From JAGLON01 sp041394985 (lineage in GTDB: Bacteria > Zixibacteria > MSB-5A5 > GN15 > JAAZOE01), in contig JAWLBI010000001.1 of NCBI GenBank assembly GCA_041394985.1, positions 1,240,001 through 1,304,000 of the forward strand: DNA of 64,000 bases, written 5' to 3'. The notes beneath the pieces are model-generated. The model saw only the letters and a list, made by a program, of their open reading frames with translations, ran no database searches and was not told the DNA's origin. The number at the start of each line of letters is the position of its first letter. Position 1 is the first letter of the stretch. A program made the translations under genes and the position numbers. Shown here piece after piece: positions 8,780-16,711 of this stretch.

Positions 8780-9592
8780 TTATCCGGTCTGGATTTCTCC
8801 GGTGCTGTAATCGAGTTCCGATCCCATTGCGCTGTGCGGGATGGTGAAAATACCGATCAGGATAATCGCCGCCAGCAGGACCCAGATGCGCGGGTATTTG
8901 TATTTGCGGTGCTGCCAGAGAGCGATCAGCCAGCCGACGAAGGCGATGAGTGTCTTGTTGTCGGTCAGATCCCAGCCGAAGGGGACGCCGGTCCAAAATT
9001 CGCCGAATGCGAATTTCTGCACAATCGGGCCCATGATCATACCGCCGACCAGCAGCAGGAGGGTGGTCTGGATGGTCAGTTTGCGGGTGTCGGCCCTGGA
9101 GCGGAGGGACTCGAGACCGGTGCGGGTCGACCAGAGCATGGCTAGGAAGATGAAAAAGACATGCGGTATCAGGACCGCATCCGGCACGGCGCCTTTGAAG
9201 CGCACGATGACGGTATTGTTCGGCGGGATGGATTTTTGGTCTGCGCCGGCTGAGAGGTGAATGTAATATTCCAGTTTCCCGGCCGGGGGCTGATTGGGGA
9301 GCGATGCCGTCAGGCTGTCACCCTGGCGAATCATTGGCAGGCGGGTGAATTCGTCGGCGGTTTTGAAGCGCTTGTATACTAACTCGGCGGAGATGGCGGT
9401 ATCCGATACGGGAATGATGAGCGGCAGGTCATCGGTGCCGCCGTGCGAGCGGGGGAGCGTGTAGGCGATTTGTTGTCCGGCGATAGTGATGGAGTCGGAG
9501 ATGGGATAAGTCGGTCCGGTCAGCCGCTGATAGACGGCTGCACCGAGGGTAATAACGAGAGCGAGCACCCAGAGGAGAATTTTATTGAGCAT
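8780..9592 (-). CDS. Membrane protein with periplasmic domain, unknown function
   Basis: 270 residues. One N-terminal membrane anchor (residues about 4-22) is followed by a periplasmic beta-rich domain of about 110 residues, then four closely packed membrane helices from about residue 140 and a conserved-looking tail (PHSAMGSELDYSTG). I do not recognise a named family. It is immediately upstream of, and surely co-transcribed with, the M50-HlyD fusion, so a role as partner or assembly factor of that exporter is plausible. That role is inference from position only. Confidence 0.7.
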   Translation of the reverse strand: MLNKILLWVLALVITLGAAVYQRLTGPTYPISDSITIAGQQIAYTLPRSHGGTDDLPLIIPVSDTAISAELVYKRFKTADEFTRLPMIRQGDSLTASLPNQPPAGKLEYYIHLSAGADQKSIPPNNTVIVRFKGAVPDAVLIPHVFFIFLAMLWSTRTGLESLRSRADTRKLTIQTTLLLLVGGMIMGPIVQKFAFGEFWTGVPFGWDLTDNKTLIAFVGWLIALWQHRKYKYPRIWVLLAAIILIGIFTIPHSAMGSELDYSTGEIQTG

Positions 9593-9741
9593 CGTGTCTT
9601 TTTTCCGCAGTCAAATTCTTAAATACATCTATTGCAGTTACCATATGATTCTATACGCAGGAAGAATATGATGTGTGAGGAATTTCCCGGCAAGAAAAAA
9701 CCGGGGGGAGGGGTGTTGATCTTCTCTCTGTTTTTTTTACC
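9593..9741. other. Intergenic spacer before the repeat element
   Basis: No convincing gene. An 80-codon plus-strand frame (9632-9874) runs through the repeat element and is rejected. No clear promoter was found for the minus operon that starts at 9592. Confidence 0.4.
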
Positions 9742-9875
9742 TCGAGTCATTGCGAGGAGCGAGTCTTCCCAGACGAGTGACGTCGCAATCTCAGGATGTT
9801 ATTCTTTGCTCAGCGGCATAGGATTATATCCTGAGATCGCGACGGTAATCATAAGAATGATTCCCTCGCGATGAC
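9742..9875. repeat. Inverted-repeat element of the CATTGCGAGGAGCG family
   Basis: The left arm begins with GTCATTGCGAGGAGCGAG and ends GACGTCGCAATCTCAGGAT. The right arm (about 9828-9875) is its approximate inverse, ATCCTGAGATCGCGACG ... CCCTCGCGATGAC. A related copy lies at about 46095-46131, interrupted by an insertion sequence. It looks like a dispersed REP/MITE-type palindromic repeat; no coding capacity is evident. Confidence 0.7.
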
Positions 9876-9970
9876 ATGGTGCGATATAGAGGGATCATGG
9901 AATTGCGGAGTCTTGATTACACCGCCGGATAATCCGAAGAACCCACCCGTTGGGTGGGGTACAGATATAT

Positions 9971-10057
9971 AAATAAAAAAGACCGGATAAAGATCCGGCC
10001 TAATTACATTGATGCTCATGGCGGCAGGTTTCTTAAGGAAACCTGCCCTACAAGGAA
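9971..10057. repeat. Terminator-containing direct repeat, copy A
   Basis: This copy consists of an A-run, a CCGGAT/ATCCGG hairpin, about 20 bases, then a perfect GGCAGGTTTC-TTAAG-GAAACCTGCC hairpin and CCTAC. The same order recurs at 10115-10198. Read on the minus strand, the first hairpin plus A-run is an intrinsic terminator (9974-10001). Confidence 0.7.
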
Positions 10058-10114
10058 TTTGGCATACGAATCCTGCTCGGCAGATGTGGATCCGCCGCGG
10101 CGGACCGGGCACTA

Positions 10115-10198
10115 AATAAAAAAGGGCCGGACATACATCCGGCCTGAATACTTTGATGCGAAGATGGCAGGTTTCTTAAGGAAACCTGCCCTACGATG
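10115..10198. repeat. Terminator-containing direct repeat, copy B
   Basis: Second copy of the unit at 9971-10057. It has a longer GGCCGGA/TCCGGCC hairpin next to the A-run and the identical GGCAGGTTTC-TTAAG-GAAACCTGCC hairpin at 10166-10191. Confidence 0.7.
10117..10145 (-). terminator. Rho-independent terminator downstream of rho
   Basis: On the minus strand a GGCCGGA...TCCGGCC stem with a 6-base loop is followed by a U-run of six, 65 bp after the rho stop. A second terminator of the same kind follows at 9974-10001, making a tandem pair. Confidence 0.8.
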
Positions 10199-10209
10199 AA
10201 TAGATCAGA

Positions 10210-11457
10210 CTAGTTCTTCATCGAGTCGAGGAATTTCTTGTTGTTCTTCGTCTTCTTCACACGATCCAGTAGGAATTCCATGCCCTCGATCGGGTTCATC
10301 TCGGCGAGGAACTTGCGCAGAATCCAGATTTTATTGAGCACTTCCGGCGGCTGGAGCAGTTCTTCCTTACGAGTCGAACTGCGGTTGATATCCATGGCCG
10401 GGAAGATGCGGCGATCGGAGATGCGCCGGTCGAGCACCAGTTCCATGTTACCGGTGCCTTTGAATTCCTCGAAGATAACCTCGTCCATGCGCGAGCCGGT
10501 TTCGATCAATGCCGTCGCGATAATCGTGAGCGAGCCGCCCTCCTCGATATTTCGAGCCGCGCCGAAGAATCGTTTCGGTTTGTGCAGCGCATTGGAGTCG
10601 ACACCGCCCGAGAGAATTTTGCCTGAGTGCGGAACGACCGCATTGTGGGCGCGGGCGAGACGGGTGATGGAATCGAGCAGAATCACGACATCGTGCTTGT
10701 GTTCGGTCAGCCGCTTGGCTTTCTCCAGCACCATGTTGGCGACCTGGACGTGGCGGTCGGCCGGTTCATCGAAGGTCGATGAGACGACTTCGCCGTCGAC
10801 CGAGCGTTTCATGTCGGTGACTTCCTCGGGGCGCTCGTCGATGAGCAGAACGATTAATTTGACTTCGGGGTGATTGGTCGTGATGGCGTTGGCAATTTTC
10901 TGGAGGATAATCGTTTTACCGGCCTTCGGCGGCGAGGTAATCAGACCGCGCTGTCCTTTGCCGATGGGGCACATCAGGTCGATGATGCGCGTCGTGACCT
11001 CTTCGGCCGCCGTTTCCATCCCGAATGGGACGTTCGGATACAGCGGGGTGAGGTTATCGAACAGCGTTTTGTGTTTGGCCTTTTCCGGGGTCTCGGTGTT
11101 GATAGCCTCGATTTTCAGCAATGCGAAGTAGCGCTCGGAATCCTTCGGCGGCCGCACCTGACCGGAGATGGTGTCGCCGGTGCGCAGGTCGAAGCGCTTG
11201 ATCTGTGACGGGGAGACGTAGATATCATCCGGGCCGGGCTGGTAATTGTAGTCCGCCGAGCGCAGGAAGCCGTAGCCTTCGTCGAGGATTTCGAGAACGC
11301 CCTCGGCGAAGATCAAACCGTTCTGAGTCGTTTGTGATTCGAGGACTTTGTAAATCAGTTCCGATTTCCGCAAGCCTGAGACGCCGGGAATGTCAAGCTC
11401 TTCCGCAATTTTGAGCAATTCCGCAATCGTTTTCGTTTTAAGTTCGGAAATTTCCAT
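10210..11457 (-). CDS. rho: Transcription termination factor Rho
   Basis: 415 residues, normal for Rho. It has an N-terminal helical domain, then the cold-shock RNA-binding domain (GFLRSADYNY, IKRFDLRTGD) at about residues 50-125. The hexameric RecA-type ATPase carries Walker A PPKAGKT, Walker B VVILLDSITRLAR, and the Q/R loops that contact RNA. Rho loads on C-rich RNA and pulls it from RNA polymerase. The ATG is preceded by AGGA. The gene is downstream of rsfS with 119 bp between, containing an 8-bp GATACCGC/GCGGTATC inverted repeat. It is followed by two duplicated intrinsic terminators. Confidence 0.98.
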   Translation of the reverse strand: MEISELKTKTIAELLKIAEELDIPGVSGLRKSELIYKVLESQTTQNGLIFAEGVLEILDEGYGFLRSADYNYQPGPDDIYVSPSQIKRFDLRTGDTISGQVRPPKDSERYFALLKIEAINTETPEKAKHKTLFDNLTPLYPNVPFGMETAAEEVTTRIIDLMCPIGKGQRGLITSPPKAGKTIILQKIANAITTNHPEVKLIVLLIDERPEEVTDMKRSVDGEVVSSTFDEPADRHVQVANMVLEKAKRLTEHKHDVVILLDSITRLARAHNAVVPHSGKILSGGVDSNALHKPKRFFGAARNIEEGGSLTIIATALIETGSRMDEVIFEEFKGTGNMELVLDRRISDRRIFPAMDINRSSTRKEELLQPPEVLNKIWILRKFLAEMNPIEGMEFLLDRVKKTKNNKKFLDSMKN

Positions 11458-11576
11458 ATTGTCGTTCCTAACTGAAATCTATCGTTTGTTTTTTCTTATC
11501 GATTATTACAAATCAGGGGGGAGATACCGCGCGTCGTCGATCATCGGCGGCGCAAGCGCATGCGGTATCGGGTTTA
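11458..11576. other. rsfS-rho spacer with an inverted repeat
   Basis: GATACCGC (about 11522) and GCGGTATC (about 11561) can pair around a 31-base loop that is itself self-complementary in part. There is no U-run, so this could be a regulatory leader structure of rho (Rho is often autoregulated) or a transcript end for rsfS. Confidence 0.35.
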
Positions 11577-11927
11577 TCAGTCTTCTATTTTTTCAAACGG
11601 TGCATCGCCCCATAATTTATCCAACGCATAAAATTGTCTTGCATCTTCGGTGAAGATATGTACGACGACATCGAAATAATCCAGCAGAATCCAGCTGGCT
11701 CCCTCAAGTCCTTCGCGATGCGAGACGCGGACGCCTTGATCTCGCAGTCCCCGCTCGACAGCGTCCGTAATTGCTTTGACATGCACATCGACTGACCCGG
11801 AGCAGATGACGAAATAGTCGCACACAGAAGAAATTTTCTTCATGTTCAAAATCACGATGTCAAAGGCTTTTTTGGATAGTGCCAGTTCTCCGGCAGCCCG
11901 GGCCAGGGCAAGAGATGATTTACTCAA
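11577..11927 (-). CDS. rsfS: Ribosomal silencing factor RsfS
   Basis: 116 residues. The family signature runs from ALSKKAFDIVILNM through SVCDYFVICSG to GASWILLDYFDVVVHIF, which spans the whole RsfS fold. It binds ribosomal protein uL14 and blocks joining of the subunits when nutrients are scarce. The start used here is a TTG at 11927, because the conserved N-terminal helix lies upstream of the next Met; GGAGGAG lies about 14 bases before it, a little far. It follows the LytR_C-type gene by 28 bp on the same strand. Confidence 0.93.
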   Translation of the reverse strand: MSKSSLALARAAGELALSKKAFDIVILNMKKISSVCDYFVICSGSVDVHVKAITDAVERGLRDQGVRVSHREGLEGASWILLDYFDVVVHIFTEDARQFYALDKLWGDAPFEKIED

Positions 11928-11955
11928 TGAGACCTACATTCTCCTCCGTTTGCGA

Positions 11956-12474
11956 TTACTCGTCGTTATTTTCCGTCAGACCGAATACGTCTCGATAGTC
12001 GTTCCCAAGAACGAGAGTCGCTCCGATATCGAGATAGTTGTCTTCGATTTCCCGGTACAAAACTTCTCCGCTGAGATGCAACTGCTTGGCCAGCATGGCC
12101 GCAGCCTTAAGGTCTTTCTTCCGAGAAATGACAAATGTTTTTTCGACGCCGAAATTGTCGAAATTGTCCGTGTCGATGACACGCACGGCCAGCGGTTTTT
12201 CGACCGCGACTTCGATCAGGTTGGCCAGTTTATTGGCAACGCCTCGTTCGCCGCAGCCGTTCAACACCTGCAAGTTTATATATAACTCGGTCTTATCTTT
12301 TTCCTGCGAATAGCCTCGAGACATCTGTATCGAAAACGACGCCACATAGCCGACGACGACGACGAATAGGAACAGTATGGCAAGTTCGAGAAAGCGAAGC
12401 GGCTTTTTGCTGCGCGCCCGCTTGATGCGATACGCCGAACTGCCTTTAGATTTCGAGGGTTTACTTTGTGCCAT
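11956..12474 (-). CDS. Membrane-anchored LytR_C-domain protein
   Basis: 172 residues. A basic N-terminal tail (Lys/Arg-rich, residues 1-27) is followed by one membrane helix (about 29-50) and a periplasmic LytR_C domain (LQVLNGCGERGVANKLANLI...VIDTDNFDNFGVEKTFVI). This domain is the C-terminal part of LytR-CpsA-Psr proteins and also occurs alone, often beside rsfS, as here. Its role is unknown; cell-envelope association is assumed. It probably forms an operon with rsfS. Confidence 0.85.
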   Translation of the reverse strand: MAQSKPSKSKGSSAYRIKRARSKKPLRFLELAILFLFVVVVGYVASFSIQMSRGYSQEKDKTELYINLQVLNGCGERGVANKLANLIEVAVEKPLAVRVIDTDNFDNFGVEKTFVISRKKDLKAAAMLAKQLHLSGEVLYREIEDNYLDIGATLVLGNDYRDVFGLTENNDE

Positions 12475-12527
12475 TCGTTAACTTATCGGTGGGAGGGGCG
12501 AGTGAAGGTATAAAGCAGGATCTACCG

Positions 12528-13004
12528 TCAAGGACGCCAATAGTCATAGCCTCCCAAGCTAAATGGTGATATATACGTACCGGGGGAGCTGTAGAAACCG
12601 AGTTGCATCCGGAAGTTTTCGGAGGGTTTCCAATCGAGCTGGCCCGACGGATATATCTTGGTTTGCGTTCCCAGTTGACTCTGGCCGCCCCACAGGGCGC
12701 TGGGGTCGTGCAGAATGCCGAAGTTCAGCGTAAGCATCAGCGGATTGGCCAGTTGATATCGAATCGTGCCGTTGTACATCGCCTGTGAACCGGAAACGCC
12801 GCCGCCGGAAAAATAGCCGATCGAGTAGGAGTGAGAAATGTTCAAACGAGACAAATCAAGAAACGATACCGACGGAGTTTTGGTGACACCCATGTCATAC
12901 TTGCCGGTAATCTGTTTGACCTCGGCGGTTTCGGACATCTGCGCGAAACTCATCGCCGGAATCAACGCTATCAGTATTGTCGTGAACATTAGCAGGCGTT
13001 TCAT
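12528..13004 (-). CDS. Small secreted beta-rich protein, likely outer-membrane
   Basis: 158 residues with a clear signal peptide (MKRLLMFTTILIALIPAMSFA, cleaved before QMSETA). The mature part has alternating polar/hydrophobic strands and aromatic residues (LMLTLNFGILHDP, RMQLGFYSSP), like a small porin-type or OM barrel fragment. It ends in Trp-Arg-Pro rather than the usual aromatic C-terminus. I recognise no family. A possible minus-strand promoter, TTGACT-N17-TTTATT, sits at about 13026-13054, just upstream of the start. Confidence 0.7.
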   Translation of the reverse strand: MKRLLMFTTILIALIPAMSFAQMSETAEVKQITGKYDMGVTKTPSVSFLDLSRLNISHSYSIGYFSGGGVSGSQAMYNGTIRYQLANPLMLTLNFGILHDPSALWGGQSQLGTQTKIYPSGQLDWKPSENFRMQLGFYSSPGTYISPFSLGGYDYWRP

Positions 13005-13137
13005 ATCACAACTCCCGGGATTTCATATGGAATAAATCCGTACCCCGTATTAAAGTCAACTAAATAACGATTGTTAACGAAAAAATAATCCTCGCTCTAT
13101 TTATTATACGCCCGAGAAGCCAAAAAGTCGTATGGAT

Positions 13138-13884
13138 TTAGCGTTTTCCGCTGAATTTCGCTTCCAGGGCCTCCTTTTGTTCGACGGAGTTGACGCCGAG
13201 GACCTCATCCGAGTCATCGGTCAAACTGACCGCGGCCTTAAGGCCTTTGCGGCGCAAAATTGCCATGATATCGGTGAGGTAATATTCGTTCTGGCTGTTT
13301 TCCGACCGGATTTCCTTGAGCGACTCGAACAGGTAGCGGCTGTCGAAGCAGAAAGTGCCGGAGTTGATTTCGTTGACCTTGCGCTCCTCGTCCGAGGCGT
13401 CTTTGTGTTCGACGATATAGTCGACGAGGTTGGTGTCGTCTTTTCTGATGATTCGCCCGTACCCGGTGGCGTCGTCCGGTTTCGCCGATAAAACGGTGGC
13501 GGCGGCGCCTTCTTTTTCGTGCAAATCGATGAGTTTTTTGGCCGTTTCCGGTGTCAAAAACGGGACGTCGCCGGCCAGGACGACGATGTTGCCCTCGAAG
13601 GTTTTCAAGGCATCTTCGGTCACCATGACAGCGTGGCCGGTGCCGAGTTGTTCGGCCTGAAGGACGAATTGCAGGTTCGGGCCGTAATCGGCGAGTTCTT
13701 CTTTGACGAGTTCGGCCTTGTGACCGACCACGACAACTATCTTGTTGATATTTATAGCCTTAAGGGTGTCGATGACATGGCGGACCATCGGCTTGCCCAT
13801 AATTTCGTGGAGGACTTTAGGCAAATCGGATTTCATACGCTTGCCTTTGCCGGCGGCAAGCACGATAGCGGCGGTGTTTTTCAT
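13138..13884 (-). CDS. GlmU-like UDP-N-acetylglucosamine pyrophosphorylase (nucleotidyltransferase domain only)
   Basis: 248 residues. The Rossmann-type nucleotidyltransferase signature LAAGKGKRMKSDLPKVLHEIMGKP is at the start, followed by LQAEQLGTGHAV (uridine binding), VLAGDVPFLT and GYGRIIR, all typical of GlmU N-terminal domains. It should form UDP-GlcNAc from GlcNAc-1-P and UTP, a precursor of peptidoglycan and LPS. Bifunctional GlmU is about 450 residues with a left-handed beta-helix acetyltransferase; that half is absent here, and the frame ends cleanly, so this is a stand-alone uridylyltransferase. The panD stop is 12 bp upstream, so the two are probably co-transcribed. Confidence 0.88.
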   Translation of the reverse strand: MKNTAAIVLAAGKGKRMKSDLPKVLHEIMGKPMVRHVIDTLKAININKIVVVVGHKAELVKEELADYGPNLQFVLQAEQLGTGHAVMVTEDALKTFEGNIVVLAGDVPFLTPETAKKLIDLHEKEGAAATVLSAKPDDATGYGRIIRKDDTNLVDYIVEHKDASDEERKVNEINSGTFCFDSRYLFESLKEIRSENSQNEYYLTDIMAILRRKGLKAAVSLTDDSDEVLGVNSVEQKEALEAKFSGKR

Positions 13885-13896
13885 CAGGAGAGTGTC

Positions 13897-14247
13897 TTAT
13901 TTTTTGAGTTTATTGTTTTCATCGACCAAAACGAAGGTCGGCTTGAATGTCTCGGCTTCCTCGGGCGTAAAATGGCCATAAGCGATAATAATGACCTTAT
14001 CGCCGGTGGCCCCGAGGCGGGCGGCGGCGCCGTTGAGGCAGATCGTACCGCTCCCGCGTTTACCTTCGATGACATAGGTTTCCAGCCGGGAGCCGGTATT
14101 GATATTGACTACCTGGATTTTCTCATGGACATAAAGTCCGGCGGCGTCAATGAGGTCTCGGTCTATGGACAGCGAGCCCTCGTAATCGAGATTGGCGTCG
14201 GTGACGGTGGCCCGGTGGATTTTTGATCGACATAAAGTGATCAGCAT
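13897..14247 (-). CDS. panD: Aspartate 1-decarboxylase
   Basis: 116 residues from the ATG at 14245-14247; the frame is open to 14286, but MLITLCRSKIHRATVT is the normal family N-terminus. The Gly24-Ser25 pair in YEGSLS is the self-cleavage site that generates the pyruvoyl cofactor. Downstream motifs (VNINTGSRLETYVI, GTICLNGAAARL, GDKVIIIAYG) complete the double-psi barrel. It makes beta-alanine from aspartate for pantothenate and coenzyme A synthesis. Confidence 0.97.
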   Translation of the reverse strand: MLITLCRSKIHRATVTDANLDYEGSLSIDRDLIDAAGLYVHEKIQVVNINTGSRLETYVIEGKRGSGTICLNGAAARLGATGDKVIIIAYGHFTPEEAETFKPTFVLVDENNKLKK

Positions 14248-14679
14248 GGTGCTAACCCCAAATCCTTCAAATTCATGCCTGTTCACTTGCAGGCGCTAAT
14301 ATAGTAATAACGCCTGAAATGGCAAATGGTTTCTTTGGCAAAGGGTAATTCATACGATTGTCGTTGTATGTACATCTGTATTTTGCCGCAATATCGGCAA
14401 ATAAGGGCAGGTAAACGAAATCTCATTTTTTATGAATATTTAACTACTTGCTACGTATTTATTTCGGGCATCGGAAACTCTGTGAGGCCTGAGCCGTATA
14501 ATAAGATATGAGATTTATAACATAGTTAACAATCAATCACCGCGCCGAGACAACTCGCCTCACAGAATATCTAACTTCACAATATAAAGATATCCGAGCG
14601 GAATTTTGATTGTGCGAAATTTGCACAATCTTACATGTGTTTACCGCAGGAGGCGGCTATTTAAGGCAAGCATCTGGAA
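14248..14679. other. AT-rich spacer with an operator-like dyad
   Basis: No gene is supported in this stretch. It marks the start of an AT-rich patch reaching to about 16.9 kb. The only structured element is a perfect inverted repeat GATTGTGC/GCACAATC with a 7-base spacer at 14608-14630, about 50 bp before the small membrane protein gene. Confidence 0.5.
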
Positions 14680-14901
14680 ATGTGGCCGAACCAAGAAATG
14701 ATGGCATTGATTCGAATTTTAATAATTGGTTTATTGCTGGTGTCTTCTACTTGGGCAGATTCCGGACAGGGGGGCAGTCTACTCAATCGTCTGCCATATT
14801 GGGAGATTTTTATTGTATTGATCGCTGTTCTCGTGATTTTATTGATACTTGATGCTTATAATCGACGCGGAAATTCAAAGAATATTAATGGTCAGGATTG
14901 A
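14680..14901 (+). CDS. Small membrane protein, unknown
   Basis: 73 residues. It has two hydrophobic segments: one at about residues 10-24 ending in SSTWADSG, which could be a signal peptide, and a strong helix at about 41-57 (IFIVLIAVLVILLIL). It ends in a polar tail (RRGNSKNINGQD). The start could also be the ATGATG at 14698-14703. There is no known family. It is convergent with the 348-residue gene, with only one base between the ends. The perfect dyad at 14608-14630 may control it. Confidence 0.5.
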   Translation: MWPNQEMMALIRILIIGLLLVSSTWADSGQGGSLLNRLPYWEIFIVLIAVLVILLILDAYNRRGNSKNINGQD

Positions 14902-14902
14902 C

Positions 14903-15949
14903 TTATTGACCGTTTTTCCGAGTACTAAGGTTAATGTTTATTTCGTCGAGCACTTGAAGTATGCTCTCATGTCGTAATTGCCTAAGGCTTTCTACTTCAA
15001 GTTGGCGTTTTAATTTTCCTTTTAACAAATCTTCATAGTGGTCATGACAGAAATACAAGAAAATAAGAGCAATGATGGGACTTGCCATTAATATTCCATA
15101 GAATAGCTTTTTATATGCTTCCGCATATTGTCCGATATTTAGTGCACAATACAATGCGAGACAAAGCAAAATAGTGCTGATTAGGACATACCACTTCAAC
15201 CATGCTGATAGGTCGATCTTAAAAACCTTTTGTTTTTGGCTAGCGACCGCGGATCTGCTTTTCTTATGCCAAATATATAGCTTATGCTTATCTTTCGGGC
15301 TTCTCTGGTTATTGGTAACTAAAGTATAACAAGCGATTACAAAACCCCAGCAGGCGATGAATACGGTGGTCAAATCGGCTGGTTCATGATATGCTAGTTG
15401 CGAAATAGGTTCTTGGTTTGAGGTTGGATTCCCGCCATATGAAATTATCGTCTCAAGAGCATTCAGTTTAAACTGTACAGATTCAAAATCATGTGAAAGT
15501 GAATTAATCCAGAGATTCAGATATTCGTCTTTCTGTGAAACATTAACATTAAGGCTCAATAATCCTTTGTGAAGTTCTTCCTGTAATACGAGGATATGGC
15601 CTTCTATGACATTTAACTCATGCGCAATCTGTTCAATGCGAGTATCCCGAGATGAATTTTGAGCAATTAATTCATTGACATCTCTAATTGCTGTTTTCGA
15701 TTGAGAAATCAGTTCACTGAGTTTTTCGGGGATTCCATCATTAAATGCCCTTAATTCGATTACCATCTTTTGTGTTTCTTCGATAAATATCTCGAATTTT
15801 CGAATATATTCCGGCAGAAGAGCGAGTTTCTCATTGCAGAGTAAGGAATCGCTTCTTGTCATCGCATGCGCAAATGAAAATAAATATAGTGCGGCCGTAA
15901 AAAGCGCAGAAAATACAACCAAGACTCTGAATCTTACATCTATTTTCAT
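14903..15949 (-). CDS. Membrane protein with periplasmic coiled coil, unknown
   Basis: 348 residues. An N-terminal membrane helix (residues 9-28) is followed by about 160 mostly helical residues with heptad character (IAHELNVIEGHILVLQEELHKGL), a membrane helix near residue 200, two more near 255-310 and a C-terminal helical tail (LKRQLEVESLRQLRHESILQVLDE). I recognise no family. The codons are AT-rich compared with the housekeeping genes upstream. It begins 12 bp after the stop of the 249-residue gene on the same strand, so the two form an operon, probably acquired as a unit. Confidence 0.65.
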   Translation of the reverse strand: MKIDVRFRVLVVFSALFTAALYLFSFAHAMTRSDSLLCNEKLALLPEYIRKFEIFIEETQKMVIELRAFNDGIPEKLSELISQSKTAIRDVNELIAQNSSRDTRIEQIAHELNVIEGHILVLQEELHKGLLSLNVNVSQKDEYLNLWINSLSHDFESVQFKLNALETIISYGGNPTSNQEPISQLAYHEPADLTTVFIACWGFVIACYTLVTNNQRSPKDKHKLYIWHKKSRSAVASQKQKVFKIDLSAWLKWYVLISTILLCLALYCALNIGQYAEAYKKLFYGILMASPIIALIFLYFCHDHYEDLLKGKLKRQLEVESLRQLRHESILQVLDEININLSTRKNGQ

Positions 15950-15961
15950 AATGATTTTCCT

Positions 15962-16711
15962 TTAGGCGGCATCGGCTTGATGGATAGGGGCATCTTCCAT
16001 TCTAATAAAAGATATCTCATCACGAAGTAAGACAGATAGTGCATTTTTTTCAGTTAATCTCGTGCAAACGTTAGGATTTAAAATAATATTGTAAAAACGC
16101 TCCAAGGCCTCTCCATAATCACTGAATCCATAAAAAATTCTGCCATGCGTAGGCAAAGAAAATGCAGTGTCTCGAAGGTCTTCCTTAAAAACTATTCCAG
16201 AGGTGCCGCCAATTGCGCAGTGGAACCGATCATGATCGGTCGTATTTTTTATAAATATCGTGCATCGATCCAGATTGGATAACCAAAATTCGAATATTGG
16301 ATGCAAGTATTTTAAATCACTCAATTCACCAAAACGCTCTTTATTTAATTTAAACTCAGGATTGGGAGTATCGCATCGCATGAGAATTTTCTCGGCATCA
16401 GCAAAGCTATCATCGCGGAGGGAAATTTTATTTCCCATAACTATCATTATCGAGTGAGATGTATTTGCAATATCTTCCAATAACTCATAATAATATTTCC
16501 AATAAGCTTCACCAGCATAGAAAAGCAGTTCATTTTCCTCGAAGTCAAGTATTTCCTTCCTCTGCCTTCTTATTAACTCCGTGTCGTTATTATTCTCTGA
16601 TGATTCTTTGCCATATTTGTTGAATAGCGATCTGTTCAGTAGGTGGAGAATAAAAAGCACGAGTAAGGGACTGATGAATATTAGAGATAACATAATAGAG
16701 AATTGTGGCAT
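15962..16711 (-). CDS. Membrane-anchored protein, unknown
   Basis: 249 residues. One N-terminal membrane helix (about residues 5-25) is followed by a cytoplasmic or periplasmic soluble domain. The domain contains HSIMIVMGNKISLRDDSF and later HDRFHCAIGGTSGIVFKED. The latter loosely recalls the R-F-H region of some phospholipase-D-like folds, but no HKD motif is present and I do not assign it. It is AT-rich. It is the first gene of a two-gene operon with the 348-residue membrane protein. Function is unknown. Confidence 0.6.
   Translation of the reverse strand: MPQFSIMLSLIFISPLLVLFILHLLNRSLFNKYGKESSENNNDTELIRRQRKEILDFEENELLFYAGEAYWKYYYELLEDIANTSHSIMIVMGNKISLRDDSFADAEKILMRCDTPNPEFKLNKERFGELSDLKYLHPIFEFWLSNLDRCTIFIKNTTDHDRFHCAIGGTSGIVFKEDLRDTAFSLPTHGRIFYGFSDYGEALERFYNIILNPNVCTRLTEKNALSVLLRDEISFIRMEDAPIHQADAA

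Noticed and set aside
9632..9874. 80-codon plus-strand ORF
   Set aside because: It runs through the inverted-repeat element and has no family or Shine-Dalgarno.
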